Shown piece by piece: positions 34,954 through 43,785 of a stretch of 43,868 nucleotides of DNA. Made by a program: the position numbers and the translations under genes. This DNA is from Helicobacter aurati. GTDB lineage: Bacteria > Campylobacterota > Campylobacteria > Campylobacterales > Helicobacteraceae. The stretch is taken from NCBI RefSeq assembly GCF_003364265.1, contig NZ_NXLW01000016.1:1-43868 (forward strand), in the 5' to 3' direction. The notes below the pieces were generated by a model. That model made no database searches, was not told the DNA's origin, and saw only the letters and a program-made list of their open reading frames with translations. Every line of letters starts with the position of its first letter. Within the stretch, counting starts at the first letter, position 1.

Positions 34954-35487
34954 ATGATGAATCTTGAAATAGGTACCGATATAACTTCAATAGACCGTAT
35001 GAGTAAGGTTCTTAAACGTCAAGGATTTTCATTCTTGCAACGTTTTTTATTGCCAAGCGAAATAATCATGATTCACAAACGTTTGGATTCACATAAGAGT
35101 TTTATTCTACATGACAATACGCACCGCACATCATTAAAAACCTTCAGCAGACAAGATTTAGATTGCTATCAGAACAAAACAGCGGCCATATTAGAATCAT
35201 TAGAGACAAACTTTTGCATTGCAGAATACAGAGTTTCTAGCATAACGGCATATTGGTCACTCAAAGAAGCACTTAGCAAAGCCTTTGGGGTAGGAATAGG
35301 ATCGCTAGTCTCATTTCATGATATTTGTATTTATAAAGACTCTTTGGGAAAACCAAATGTTGCGCTACATAAGGAATGCAAGAAAAACTTAGAATCTCAT
35401 TATTCATATACAATACAAAAAATCTCTGTTAGTATTAGCCATGATAACGGATTTGCAATAGCAGTATGCGCTGTAACATTGGCATAA
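34954..35487 (+). CDS. acpS: Holo-[acyl-carrier-protein] synthase with internal insertion
   Basis: A 177-residue phosphopantetheinyl transferase that activates acyl carrier protein. Typical segments are EIGTDITSIDRM (metal-binding Asp9), FLQRFLLPSEI, AYWSLKEALSKAFGVGIG (Glu105) and KISVSISHDNGFAIAVC. Usual length is about 115-125. Around 50 additional residues, between about 40 and 95 and rich in His, Ser, Thr and Leu, lie between the two conserved halves. The RBS is weak and two adjacent ATG codons compete. It stands 99 bases after slt. Confidence 0.9.
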   Translation: MMNLEIGTDITSIDRMSKVLKRQGFSFLQRFLLPSEIIMIHKRLDSHKSFILHDNTHRTSLKTFSRQDLDCYQNKTAAILESLETNFCIAEYRVSSITAYWSLKEALSKAFGVGIGSLVSFHDICIYKDSLGKPNVALHKECKKNLESHYSYTIQKISVSISHDNGFAIAVCAVTLA

Positions 35488-36054
35488 CCATTCGCAAATA
35501 ATTTACTATCATCAATGATTTATTATTCTTGCACATTAGCTATACGCATTGGGCTTAATCATAGTTACATAGATTAAATAGCAAAGAATATTAACCTTAC
35601 GGTTGATAAATTCCTTGCTAGCTTATACAAACATAAGTTCAACAAAAACTTGATTTGAACAACTCCCTGCTAATAGATAATTCATCAAATAGGATAGCTC
35701 GCCGAAATCAAGCTTGTATTCAATATTTAGCATATTAGAATCTAATAACAAAAATCAAAAAGTATTTTGATTCAAAAAATATTGCAATTATTAGAAATTA
35801 TTCTTATTTTTAATTTTTATTTAAGTTTATCTAGCTATAATTCTTTATATCAATTTTGATATAGAAATTGATTATTTGTTCTAAACAAAGGAACGTCCTT
35901 TGATAGTTTTGGGTTAAGTTAAGAACATTCTTTCACATTATCTTCCTTTAAATTTTACAGAGTGGGATTACCACTCTAACTCTCTTAGTAATTCATATTA
36001 TAAATTTTGCTGATTGTGCTAAATAATAGAAAGTATTTTTTGTAATTATCTACA
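35488..36054. other. 567-base intergenic region, AT-rich, with hairpins
   Basis: No credible protein-coding frame. The right half holds a TATAAT box at 35836-35841 and three inverted repeats (35846-35863, 35886-35902, 35959-35977), described as a candidate small RNA. The left half shows nothing I can name; it is short on G+C and has no tRNA-like fold. The minus-strand end of the deaminase gene abuts it. Confidence 0.5.
35836..35990 (+). ncRNA. Candidate small RNA locus with three hairpins
   Basis: A TATAAT box (35836-35841) in TAGCTATAATTC is followed within 10 bases by palindrome TATATCAATTTTGATATA (35846-35863), a CAAAGGA-ACG-TCCTTTG hairpin (35886-35902) and an AGAGTGG-GATTA-CCACTCT hairpin (35959-35977). 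Between the last two is a pyrimidine-rich single-stranded stretch. The final stem is not followed by a strong U-run, so termination is uncertain. It does not match 6S, tmRNA, RNase P or 4.5S RNA in visible motifs. Transcription and extent are inferred. Confidence 0.35.
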
Positions 36055-37308
36055 CTATTCTGCTTCAGCACAAGTATTTATATTTTGTGAAATAATGTCT
36101 ATACCATTAACGAATAAAGAAACAGCCTCTTTGGCATGCAAAACAAAATGTGTAGTAATCTGCCTACTATCTTCGCAGTCGAGCTTAAAAATAGCTATAT
36201 CCGCACTCTTACCTTCTTGCAAGATACCATTATTCAATCCCAACGCTAAAGCAGGATTACGAGTAACAGCGTAAAGCATATCTTTTGCGAGAGATTCTAT
36301 ATTTGCATATTGAGATGCCTTATCTTGATTTGCTAAAGCACTAAAGAACGCGTAACGTATTTCATTTAAAAGGCTCACATCATTATTGGAGCTTTTTCCA
36401 TCTGTCCCAATAATCATATTATCTCCTAGCTTTGTATTTAACAGCAAATTAGAACGAGGACACGACACAATGGCACCATAATTGAGTATTTTTTGCTTCA
36501 ACTCGGAATCTGCATAAAGGCAATGCGTAAAAAGAACATGAGAAATATCTGCAAAAAGAGCAAGAAATGATTCTTGACTGAAAGATTCTACCTCTTGAAG
36601 CTGTAAATATTTACTATAAAACTCACTAAAGTAGCCACTTTGAGAATCTAACCACTCACGTTCATGTTTGGATTCCAAGAAATGTGTTGACACAAGAAGA
36701 TTGTATTTCGCTGCTAAATCAATAAGATATTGGGCAAGCTTAGAGTGCACAGAATACGGCGCGTGCAGGGCTAAAGCTGGCTGAAATAAGTCATTTTTTA
36801 CACTTAAAGAACGTTCAAGCCTAGTAGAAATTTGCAATACCTGATTCTCAAAGTCTTTGTGATTAACACCCAAAACTTCATGGCAAAAAATCACACGCAA
36901 ATTCGAACGTAATAATAACTCTATATCCAAGTCATGACTACTAATTGCACATACTGTGCCAACACCATTTTTTTTCTGCTCAAGAATTGCTCGTTGTATT
37001 GCCTTAACATTGTCTTGAAAAACCTCATCACGATTTTCCATGATACTATCAAGCCACATACCAAAATCACCATAAACAAAACTTGAAGTGTTTTTACTAA
37101 ATTCAAAATGTATATGCGCATTAATAAGCGCGGGCACAAGAACATGTTGTTTATAAAAAAGAGAATCGCAATGTCGATATTTTTCTTTTAGTGTATTAAA
37201 ATCTCCTATTGCTTGTATTTTACCGTTATCGATGAGCACTCCGCCATCGCGTAAAATCTCCATATTATCATCACAAGTAAGAACGAAAGTCGCTCCTAAC
37301 AGCTTCAT
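36055..37308 (-). CDS. mqnX: Aminofutalosine deaminase (metal-dependent amidohydrolase)
   Basis: A 417-residue amidohydrolase. Metal-binding histidines are in NAHIHFEF (His65, His67), followed by ALHAPYSVHSKLAQY, STHFLESKHEREWL, and GTDGKSSNND for the last metal Asp. In Helicobacter the close relative HP0267 deaminates 6-amino-6-deoxyfutalosine in the futalosine route to menaquinone. An alternative is an adenosine- or S-adenosylhomocysteine-type deaminase. RBS AAAGGA precedes the ATG. It lies 153 bases after the transporter gene on the same strand. Confidence 0.8.
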   Translation of the reverse strand: MKLLGATFVLTCDDNMEILRDGGVLIDNGKIQAIGDFNTLKEKYRHCDSLFYKQHVLVPALINAHIHFEFSKNTSSFVYGDFGMWLDSIMENRDEVFQDNVKAIQRAILEQKKNGVGTVCAISSHDLDIELLLRSNLRVIFCHEVLGVNHKDFENQVLQISTRLERSLSVKNDLFQPALALHAPYSVHSKLAQYLIDLAAKYNLLVSTHFLESKHEREWLDSQSGYFSEFYSKYLQLQEVESFSQESFLALFADISHVLFTHCLYADSELKQKILNYGAIVSCPRSNLLLNTKLGDNMIIGTDGKSSNNDVSLLNEIRYAFFSALANQDKASQYANIESLAKDMLYAVTRNPALALGLNNGILQEGKSADIAIFKLDCEDSRQITTHFVLHAKEAVSLFVNGIDIISQNINTCAEAE

Positions 37309-37461
37309 GGCAATCCTTTATTTATTATATATTGCAACAAATATTCTCAAGAATCTAGTAATTGTTTTTACTGATTCTACACTAAATCAATAGGTGTTGC
37401 GTAATTTCTCCATCAACTAAAAGCAATGTAGTCGACTTCGGGTTATTGCAGCCAAGCAAAT

Positions 37462-38817
37462 TTATGTAGCAGGAGCGGGATTCAATAGAGCATAAATATT
37501 GTAAATAAATATTGCTATTACCATAAGCGGTGCTAAAAATCTAATAGCAAAATGCCAAAACTTAAACATAGATTCAGAAAAATAGTTTTTTGTCCAATCT
37601 CGCAAAATATGCGCATTAATCGCATACCCAACAAAAATACTCGATAAAAGCCCTCCCAATGTCATAATAATATTCGCACTAATCCAATCAAACCAATCAA
37701 ATAACGTTTTGCCTCCGATACTCAATGATGTATAACTTTCATTTAAAGAAAGTATCAAGACCGTGCCCACAATAAAAATGGCTAAACTAACCGACCATGC
37801 AAGCACCGCGCGGTTTTTACCTGTCTTGTCTTCTAGCCATTTCACTGATGGCTCAAGCAAAGAAATTGTACTAGAGAGCCCAGCAAATCCTAAGCCGATC
37901 AAGAATAGCGCACAAATTATACTGCCTGTAATACCCATATTGTGGAACATCACAGGCAAAGTGATAAAGACAAGCCCAGCTCCAGCACCTACATCATCTT
38001 TGCTACCATATTCAAACACAAACGTAAAAATCATTAATCCTGCAATGATAGAAATAAGAATGCCAGGGACTAATACCCACATTGCTGCGGAAAAAAGATT
38101 CTGTTCTTTTTCGGTAAAAGCCGCATAAGTAATAACAATTCCAACACCAAGCGAAAGAGAGAAAAAAACTTGCCCCATAGAATCAATAAGCACTTTCGGA
38201 GTAATTTTAGAGAAATCTGGAGTAAACATAAACTCCAAGCTCTCGTTAAACCCATTCATCGTCATGGCATAAATAAGCAACCCTATAAAAATAACAAAGA
38301 GTAAAGGCATAAGCACAAAATTCAATTTCTCGATTCCATTCTTTACGCCCTTGGCTACAAAATAAGCCGTTAAGAAGATAACAATACCAAAACTTATAAT
38401 CTGTGCTAAAAAATTCTGACTTAGATTTGAAAAGATAGCCTTAGAATCCTGAATGTTTTCAGGTAAGGCAAAACTCATGACGCCAAGATAGTACACGACC
38501 CAACCCAAAACAATACAATAAAAGGTAAGAATAAAGGGACCTCCCCACAATGTCAATCCTACCCAATGCCATTGTTTATTCCTTGTATTATCTAATGCGT
38601 CAAAGGCATCTTGGGCATTCTTGCGTGTGCGATTACCAATAAGCATTTCGGCTATCAACATAGAAATGCCTACCGCCACAGAAATAACTAAAAAGAGTAG
38701 AATAAAAGCAAAGCCTCCATTTAATCCTGCCATAGTTGGGAAACGCCAAATATGCCCTAACCCAACAGAGCTGCCCAAAGTAGCCATAATAAAGCCTATT
38801 TTGGAAAAAGTTTTCAT
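37462..38817 (-). CDS. Sodium-dependent transporter (neurotransmitter:sodium symporter family)
   Basis: A 451-residue polytopic protein with about 11 membrane helices. The start FSKIGFIMATLGSSVGLGHIWRFPTMAGLNGGFAF contains the conserved sodium- and substrate-binding unwound helix, as in LeuT/SNF transporters. SLGVGIVITYAAFT and GFAGLSSTISLLEP are also family features. It imports an amino acid or related solute with Na+; the substrate is unknown. H. pylori carries two related tandem copies; here there is one. RBS AGGAAA. Confidence 0.92.
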   Translation of the reverse strand: MKTFSKIGFIMATLGSSVGLGHIWRFPTMAGLNGGFAFILLFLVISVAVGISMLIAEMLIGNRTRKNAQDAFDALDNTRNKQWHWVGLTLWGGPFILTFYCIVLGWVVYYLGVMSFALPENIQDSKAIFSNLSQNFLAQIISFGIVIFLTAYFVAKGVKNGIEKLNFVLMPLLFVIFIGLLIYAMTMNGFNESLEFMFTPDFSKITPKVLIDSMGQVFFSLSLGVGIVITYAAFTEKEQNLFSAAMWVLVPGILISIIAGLMIFTFVFEYGSKDDVGAGAGLVFITLPVMFHNMGITGSIICALFLIGLGFAGLSSTISLLEPSVKWLEDKTGKNRAVLAWSVSLAIFIVGTVLILSLNESYTSLSIGGKTLFDWFDWISANIIMTLGGLLSSIFVGYAINAHILRDWTKNYFSESMFKFWHFAIRFLAPLMVIAIFIYNIYALLNPAPAT

Positions 38818-38927
38818 AATCTTTTCCTGAATCTTAATTTAACACTTTTACATTATTGCTGAAATTAGTAAATGTAATAAAAGCAAAATAGAATCTAAGA
38901 TAATGCTTTAAAAAACCAAAAAACTAC

Positions 38928-38943
38928 CGATTAGTGTTATAAT
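38928..38943 (+). promoter_or_regulatory. Promoter region of flaG
   Basis: Two overlapping possibilities are visible upstream of flaG: CGATTA at 38928-38933, close to the FliA (sigma28) -10 box CGATAA with a TAAA upstream, and TATAAT at 38938-38943, a housekeeping -10. flaG is late-flagellar in related species, which favours sigma28, but the match is imperfect. RBS AGAGGAG follows before the ATG. Confidence 0.4.
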
Positions 38944-38971
38944 TTTTATACATTATACAGAGGAGACTACA

Positions 38972-39334
38972 ATGGAAACACAAGGAAGTTCACTAACATC
39001 ATTGCAAAGCACTCTTATATCATTAGCAAGCAAAGCAGGGACTCCCTATGAAGTAAAAAGAGCTCCCATTCGGGACACAAAACCAGAGGATAGTAAAAGA
39101 GACATGGCTACACAAGAGCAGCTTCTGCATTTATCAAAACAACTTCAAGAGGAAATGAGAAAAATAAACACAAATATTGATTTCTCTTACAATGAAGAAA
39201 TTAAAGGATTGGTAGTTACGGTACGTGATTCTAATGGGGAAAGAATCATACGCGAGATTCCATCAAAAGAAGCTATAGAACTTATGAGAAAAATGCGCGA
39301 CTTAATTGGGAATATCTTTGATGAACGTGTGTAA
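38972..39334 (+). CDS. flaG: FlaG family protein
   Basis: A 120-residue FlaG. The N-terminal 65 residues are polar and variable; the conserved part is LSKQLQEEMRKINTNIDFSYNEEIKGLVVTVRDSNGERIIREIPSKEAIELMRKMRDLIGNIFDERV. FlaG influences filament length and flagellin glycosylation in some bacteria. In H. pylori a flaG stands before fliD-fliS; here it is single, with no flagellar gene on either side. RBS AGAGGAG. Confidence 0.9.
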   Translation: METQGSSLTSLQSTLISLASKAGTPYEVKRAPIRDTKPEDSKRDMATQEQLLHLSKQLQEEMRKINTNIDFSYNEEIKGLVVTVRDSNGERIIREIPSKEAIELMRKMRDLIGNIFDERV

Positions 39335-39592
39335 ATAGAGTTTTATCTTTACTCTACCTAATACTATAATTTATATATTATATGATTATCTTGATAGATA
39401 AGCCAGACTTCTAAATATGCAAGATTGTCGATACAATCACGTATGCCAATGCGATAAGATTATTAAAGCATAGACTAAGAATCTTAGTAAATCCCGCTGC
39501 ATTAGCAAAAACAATTAAAGATTCCTAGAAATTCTAGTTTAATACAGAGTATTCTCAACAAGCCTATAACCTCAAGACAATTTAAGCATAAG

Positions 39593-41716
39593 TTAATGTT
39601 CGGGAATGCTAATATAATTTTCATTTAAAAGTTTATAAAGCTTGTTTTGAAATCCAAAAATCTCACTCATAATCCATTGACAATGTTCGCTTGCATCAGC
39701 AAAAAAATTACTATTTGCAACAAATTCAAAATCATGAGCGGTATTATTCAAGAGTTTCTCAATCATTTCGAAACGTAACTTCAAGTATTCTAATTCTTTT
39801 ATGATAACACTACTTTGTTGCCCGCTATCACCGCAAGAATGATAAGAAAAATGCAACTGCAACAACTCATTCACTCTAAGACCAATCACCTCTAGCACAT
39901 TCACAAGTTCAAACCCATAAACAACAATCTGATTGCTTTTTCCCGTGATTTCGACTCGAGAATCTTTGAGTGTATTTTTTAGTTCATCTAAGTTATGCAA
40001 AAAATCTGCCTGTTTAATTTGCAATGTCTTATTTTCAAACGCACGTTTATCATCTGATTCAATAATCATATTCAACATATCTTTAAGCAAAGTCATTTGT
40101 TTCACTATAATGGGCTTCAGATTGTTATGAGAATATCTTGGCCAAAGCAACAAAAAAACCAGAATGGCAAACACCACTCCTAGCCCAATATCAAGCAGCC
40201 TATCAAGCACATAACGCAGAAAGTCCTCATAGAGGATAGAATACATCATGACAAAACCACACATCATAAAGCCAGACCACAACCAAAAGGGAAACACGCG
40301 TAAATACACCACTAAGAAAATAACAACACCAAAAAAGAGATAAAAAACCATTGGCACAGCAAATACTGAAATAACAATTCCTATTAGAATTCCAATCGCA
40401 GCACTAATAAAATATTCCTTGCTGATATTTTGCATACCACCAATAGACGGTCGCACAACACTTACAACACCGAGGCTAATCCAAATGCCGCGATTAATAT
40501 TTAGTAGCATAGCAAACACAAGAGACAACCCGATAGCCAAAGAATATTTAACACTAAATCTAAAAGTGGCATTGCTTACATGTAATGCCGTAATAATATT
40601 CTTAAAGCTTTTTTTTGCGGGAATATTAAACGCCAAATCAGCTCCACGACCTACACGACAAAAAGATTCCATTTTATAGTATAGAATCTTAAGAACATTG
40701 GCAAACGCCGTATGCGTCCTCGCAGTAATCATTGCGTTAGAATCTGATTCTGTATTATTCGAATAAGATTCTAAAGAATCTGTATTCGCAAAAATAATTT
40801 TATCAGCTTGCACTCGTCTAATCTTAGGGATCCGTCCTACAAAAATTTTACTCAACCTATCAATATTTTCAATAATTTCTCGTTGTAAGAAAGGATAATT
40901 GTGATGAATGTTGTATTTTGTAAGTACAGTAATCATCATATATATATCTTCTATCTGATAAATATAAAAAATCGCACGTTTGATATTTTTTATCATGTAA
41001 TTATCGTTGTAGATTCCAGACTTTGTATGTAGTGTTTGTTTAATATTATATATCATAAGAAAAGTCGCATCTTTATAACGAGTAAAATCCTCAACAGAAT
41101 GAATAGAAACCACCATATTTTTTAAAGATTGTAGCACTGAAGGATAATAAACCTGTGTCCATTTACCATAATTACTTGCCGTATCAAGCAATAAGAATCC
41201 CACAATAATTCCAATCAATGCGCTTGTGAAAACCACAAAAGCAATCTCGGTAATGGGTAAAAATACTCCAGAATCCACATAAATACAAGCAACCAATGAA
41301 TTTACCACGACAGGCACAAACATGCGATATAAATCAATGGAATGTGCCCGAGACATTCCAACGCAAAAACTCAACAAGAGTACAGGTACTGCCAGCCAGC
41401 ACACACTATAAATACTTTGACTTGTAAGAGCTTCTTGCGCAAGTATCGTAAAAAATGACACAGCAAAAGTTGAACAAATTGCAAAGCCCAACATGTGTAT
41501 CTTTCTATTGGCTTGTTGGCTTAACGTAGCATTTAAGAAAAAAACCTGCATAGGAGTCATAGCTGCCCATACAAGCATTTGAGCACCAAAAATGAGATAA
41601 TGAAATAACACGCTTAAGGAAATGGCTATCATGGCTTTACATGCGTAAATGCAATTTAAATGTCCAGGATCGTAAATTTGCACGTATTTTTTAAGGTAAT
41701 GCCAAATAGCATTCAT
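39593..41716 (-). CDS. FUSC-family inner-membrane transporter
   Basis: A 707-residue protein with two blocks of hydrophobic helices, about residues 27-175 and 395-520, separated by a polar cytoplasmic part (about 180-370), and a polar C-terminal tail. This is the YccS/AaeB-like FUSC layout, with RPSIGGMQNISKEYFISAAIGILIGI at the start of the second block. AaeB relatives export aromatic acids; specificity here is unknown. A TTG lies one codon upstream, but the ATG at 41714-41716 is better placed after the AAGGA site. Single gene; a decayed gene follows upstream. Confidence 0.82.
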   Translation of the reverse strand: MNAIWHYLKKYVQIYDPGHLNCIYACKAMIAISLSVLFHYLIFGAQMLVWAAMTPMQVFFLNATLSQQANRKIHMLGFAICSTFAVSFFTILAQEALTSQSIYSVCWLAVPVLLLSFCVGMSRAHSIDLYRMFVPVVVNSLVACIYVDSGVFLPITEIAFVVFTSALIGIIVGFLLLDTASNYGKWTQVYYPSVLQSLKNMVVSIHSVEDFTRYKDATFLMIYNIKQTLHTKSGIYNDNYMIKNIKRAIFYIYQIEDIYMMITVLTKYNIHHNYPFLQREIIENIDRLSKIFVGRIPKIRRVQADKIIFANTDSLESYSNNTESDSNAMITARTHTAFANVLKILYYKMESFCRVGRGADLAFNIPAKKSFKNIITALHVSNATFRFSVKYSLAIGLSLVFAMLLNINRGIWISLGVVSVVRPSIGGMQNISKEYFISAAIGILIGIVISVFAVPMVFYLFFGVVIFLVVYLRVFPFWLWSGFMMCGFVMMYSILYEDFLRYVLDRLLDIGLGVVFAILVFLLLWPRYSHNNLKPIIVKQMTLLKDMLNMIIESDDKRAFENKTLQIKQADFLHNLDELKNTLKDSRVEITGKSNQIVVYGFELVNVLEVIGLRVNELLQLHFSYHSCGDSGQQSSVIIKELEYLKLRFEMIEKLLNNTAHDFEFVANSNFFADASEHCQWIMSEIFGFQNKLYKLLNENYISIPEH

Positions 41717-41782
41717 CAATATCCTTATTGCAATATAAATTCAGAATCAAATTTTACATCGTATAGATATTGCTAAAGTTAA

Positions 41783-42084
41783 TTAATGAAAATTTAAATA
41801 GAGTTTGACACAAATAGTATTTGTTGCAATATTAAATCTATCTGCAAAATTATCATTGTTTGCTATACCTCTGCTGCCTTGCACATCTCCATTTGTAGTC
41901 CTGCCTGCATCTATCGCTTCTGAACCTTGCGCGAATAACATTCCGCCAGTCAAGCTGTATTATATGCTTTGCCCATTGCCACCGGATCTGCGACAATAGG
42001 CTATCCCATAAAACAAGTATCATTAGGTACAGCCAAAATTCCTACAATCAGAATCAAATATCTAGCTAAAGAATTAAGCACCAT
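41783..42084 (-). pseudogene. Degraded small exported protein gene
   Basis: The minus strand reads MVLNSLARYLILIVGILAVPND as a signal-peptide-like start, then FMG, a TAG stop, and PIVADPVAMGKAYNTA. A shift of frame continues LTGGMLFAQGSEAIDAGRTT, NGDVQGSRGIANNDNFADRF, NIATNTICVKLYLNFH to a stop. One in-frame stop plus one frameshift join three coherent pieces, so it looks like a decayed exported protein of about 100 residues. I cannot name the family. No functional copy is in the window. Confidence 0.5.
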
Positions 42085-42204
42085 GAATTTTACTGCTATT
42101 TAACGGACGTCATTCTTGGTACAAACTAAAAATTAGGATGGGTAATGTCGTTTTTTGTATTTTCGTAACATTCATGTTTTGTCAGAGAATTTAATTTACC
42201 ATGT

Positions 42205-42246
42205 TTTAAATCTATGTATTGATAAATGCTACTCTTTAAATCTATG
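42205..42246 (+). repeat. 12-base direct repeat spaced 30 bases at the argF promoter
   Basis: TTTAAATCTATG occurs at 42205-42216 and at 42235-42246. The copies are 30 bases apart start to start, close to three helical turns, and the second ends one base before the argF -10 box. This arrangement suits a dimeric regulator bound to one DNA face or is a decayed promoter duplication. The regulator is unknown; it does not match the ArgR box. Confidence 0.45.
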
Positions 42247-42247
42247 C

Positions 42248-42253
42248 TATAAT
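42248..42253 (+). promoter_or_regulatory. -10 box for argF
   Basis: TATAAT in ATGCTATAATGC. It gives an unusually long leader, about 125 bases before the ATG. No other good box lies nearer. Confidence 0.55.
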
Positions 42254-42385
42254 GCAATTTTTGCAGAATATTATAGGTTATTTAAATTCAAATAAGTAAC
42301 ATATATTAGATGTATTTTGATTTGATAGTTAAAATTAATAGAGTTATTCATAAGATTTAATGAGACACTACAAACAAGGAAGCTT

Positions 42386-43381
42386 ATGGAGAATAAACAT
42401 ATCCGACATTTTCTCACCATTAATGACTTTAGCAAGGATGAGCTATTGGAAATGCTCTCTCTAGCAATTGCCATTAAGTCGCAACACGCTCGAGGCATTG
42501 CTACTCCTTATTTGTCTGGGCAAACACTTGCTATGGTTTTTGAAAAAAGCTCCACTAGGACACGTGTAAGCTTTCAGGTTGGAATCTACCAATTAGGTGG
42601 TTTTGGAATTTTTCTTTCAAATAGCGATTTACAGTTGGGTAGAGGAGAGATTATACGTGATAGCGCGGCAGTTATCAGCTCTATGGTAGACATGATTATG
42701 GTGCGCACACATATGCACGAAAGATTAGAAGAATTTGCACGTCATTCAAGTGTAAGTGTAATAAATGGATTAAGCGATGCTTTTCACCCTATGCAGCTTT
42801 TAGCCGACTACCTTACGATGATAGAATGTGGGATTTTTGTTTCCGATGCAATTTTGGATTCTACACCTTATAAGTCAAAATTCCATCAACCCATTGTAGC
42901 TTATATAGGAGATGGCAACAATATGGCAAACTCATGGCTTATGCTTGCCTCGAAATTAGGGTTTGAGCTACGTCTTGCCTGCCCTAAAAACTACATGCCA
43001 AAACAAGAGTTTCTTGCGCTTGCACAAGATAATGCAAAGAAAAGTGGTGCTAAAATTATTCTCACTGATGATATTTACGCCGTAAGTCACGGAGCACATG
43101 TAATAACAACGGATACATGGGTATCCATGGGACAAGAGAACGAAAAAAAGCAAAGAATGCAAGACTTCAAAAATTACAGAGTAGATTCTGAAATTATGGC
43201 TAATGCAGATAAAGAGGCGATTTTCTTACACTGTCTGCCCGCTTACAGAGGATTAGAGGTTACAGAAGAAGTTATTGATGGCACACAAAGCAAAATTATC
43301 GAAGAAGCGCATAATAGATTACATGCACAAAAAGGAGTAATGGTATGGCTAAACAGGCAAAACAAAAAAAACATAATTTAG
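42386..43381 (+). CDS. argF: Ornithine carbamoyltransferase
   Basis: A 331-residue transcarbamylase that makes citrulline from ornithine and carbamoyl phosphate. The carbamoyl-phosphate loop SSTRTR is at residues 55-60, followed by [26 protein letters not shown] (ornithine side), [10 protein letters not shown], and the catalytic [18 protein letters not shown] lies before the ATG. It ends in a 37-base overlap with a UPF0763 gene, so the two are coupled. Together with argH it shows an arginine pathway absent from H. pylori. Confidence 0.97.
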   Translation: MENKHIRHFLTINDFSKDELLEMLSLAIAIKSQHARGIATPYLSGQTLAMVFEKSSTRTRVSFQVGIYQLGGFGIFLSNSDLQLGRGEIIRDSAAVISSMVDMIMVRTHMHERLEEFARHSSVSVINGLSDAFHPMQLLADYLTMIECGIFVSDAILDSTPYKSKFHQPIVAYIGDGNNMANSWLMLASKLGFELRLACPKNYMPKQEFLALAQDNAKKSGAKIILTDDIYAVSHGAHVITTDTWVSMGQENEKKQRMQDFKNYRVDSEIMANADKEAIFLHCLPAYRGLEVTEEVIDGTQSKIIEEAHNRLHAQKGVMVWLNRQNKKNII

Positions 43382-43785
43382 TCTCTAGTTTACATAATGC
43401 AAGCAATATCGCCTATCTTGCTCCACTTGACACAAATAAATGGCTTTTAGAATTTGTAGAGGGTAGTTTCAAAAGTGATGAAGCTTGGTTTCTTAAAACC
43501 GAAGATAACAAGGAATTTGTTGTACTCCCTCAAAATGCGCTCAACAGTTTACTAGGACATTTGCGTATGAGCCATGAGGAAAAGTTAAAAATTCTTCTGC
43601 GACATGAAATACGTGATTTAATGCCAATTGACTTAGAAGATACCATGACTGTGGCTGTTTACGAATTAGAAAAATACCGACAAGATGATGGTAATTTGCC
43701 GATGGTGAACGTTAAAAATCTTGCACACGAAATCAAAACCAATCATCCTAATTTGTTTCTGCAGCTAGACAACCTCTTTCGCTAA
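43345..43785 (+). CDS. UPF0763 (DUF2603) family protein
   Basis: A 146-residue protein restricted, as far as I know, to Campylobacterota. The family core is visible: [30 protein letters not shown], then [17 protein letters not shown] and [33 protein letters not shown]. Function unknown. No membrane segment or signal peptide. The ATG at 43345 has AAAGGAG seven bases upstream and lies inside the end of argF, so translation is coupled. The remaining 80 bases to the window edge show nothing. Confidence 0.85.
   Translation: MAKQAKQKKHNLVSSLHNASNIAYLAPLDTNKWLLEFVEGSFKSDEAWFLKTEDNKEFVVLPQNALNSLLGHLRMSHEEKLKILLRHEIRDLMPIDLEDTMTVAVYELEKYRQDDGNLPMVNVKNLAHEIKTNHPNLFLQLDNLFR

Larger units (their letters stand above)
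41717..42385. other. Intergenic region between the FUSC gene and argF
   Basis: About 670 bases. It contains a degraded minus-strand gene (41783-42084), a 12-base direct repeat (42205-42246) and the argF -10 box (42248-42253). The 130-base argF leader is AT-rich with no open frame longer than a few codons and no obvious attenuator. Confidence 0.55.

Noticed and set aside
35488-36054. A possible tRNA, tmRNA or 4.5S RNA in the long gap.
   Set aside because: No cloverleaf arms, no ANVA-type tag or GGAAGCAG-like SRP loop was visible; only a generic small-RNA candidate remains.
42386-43785. ArgR box in the argF leader.
   Set aside because: Only weak half-site likeness (ATTCAT) was seen in the leader; no palindromic ARG box.
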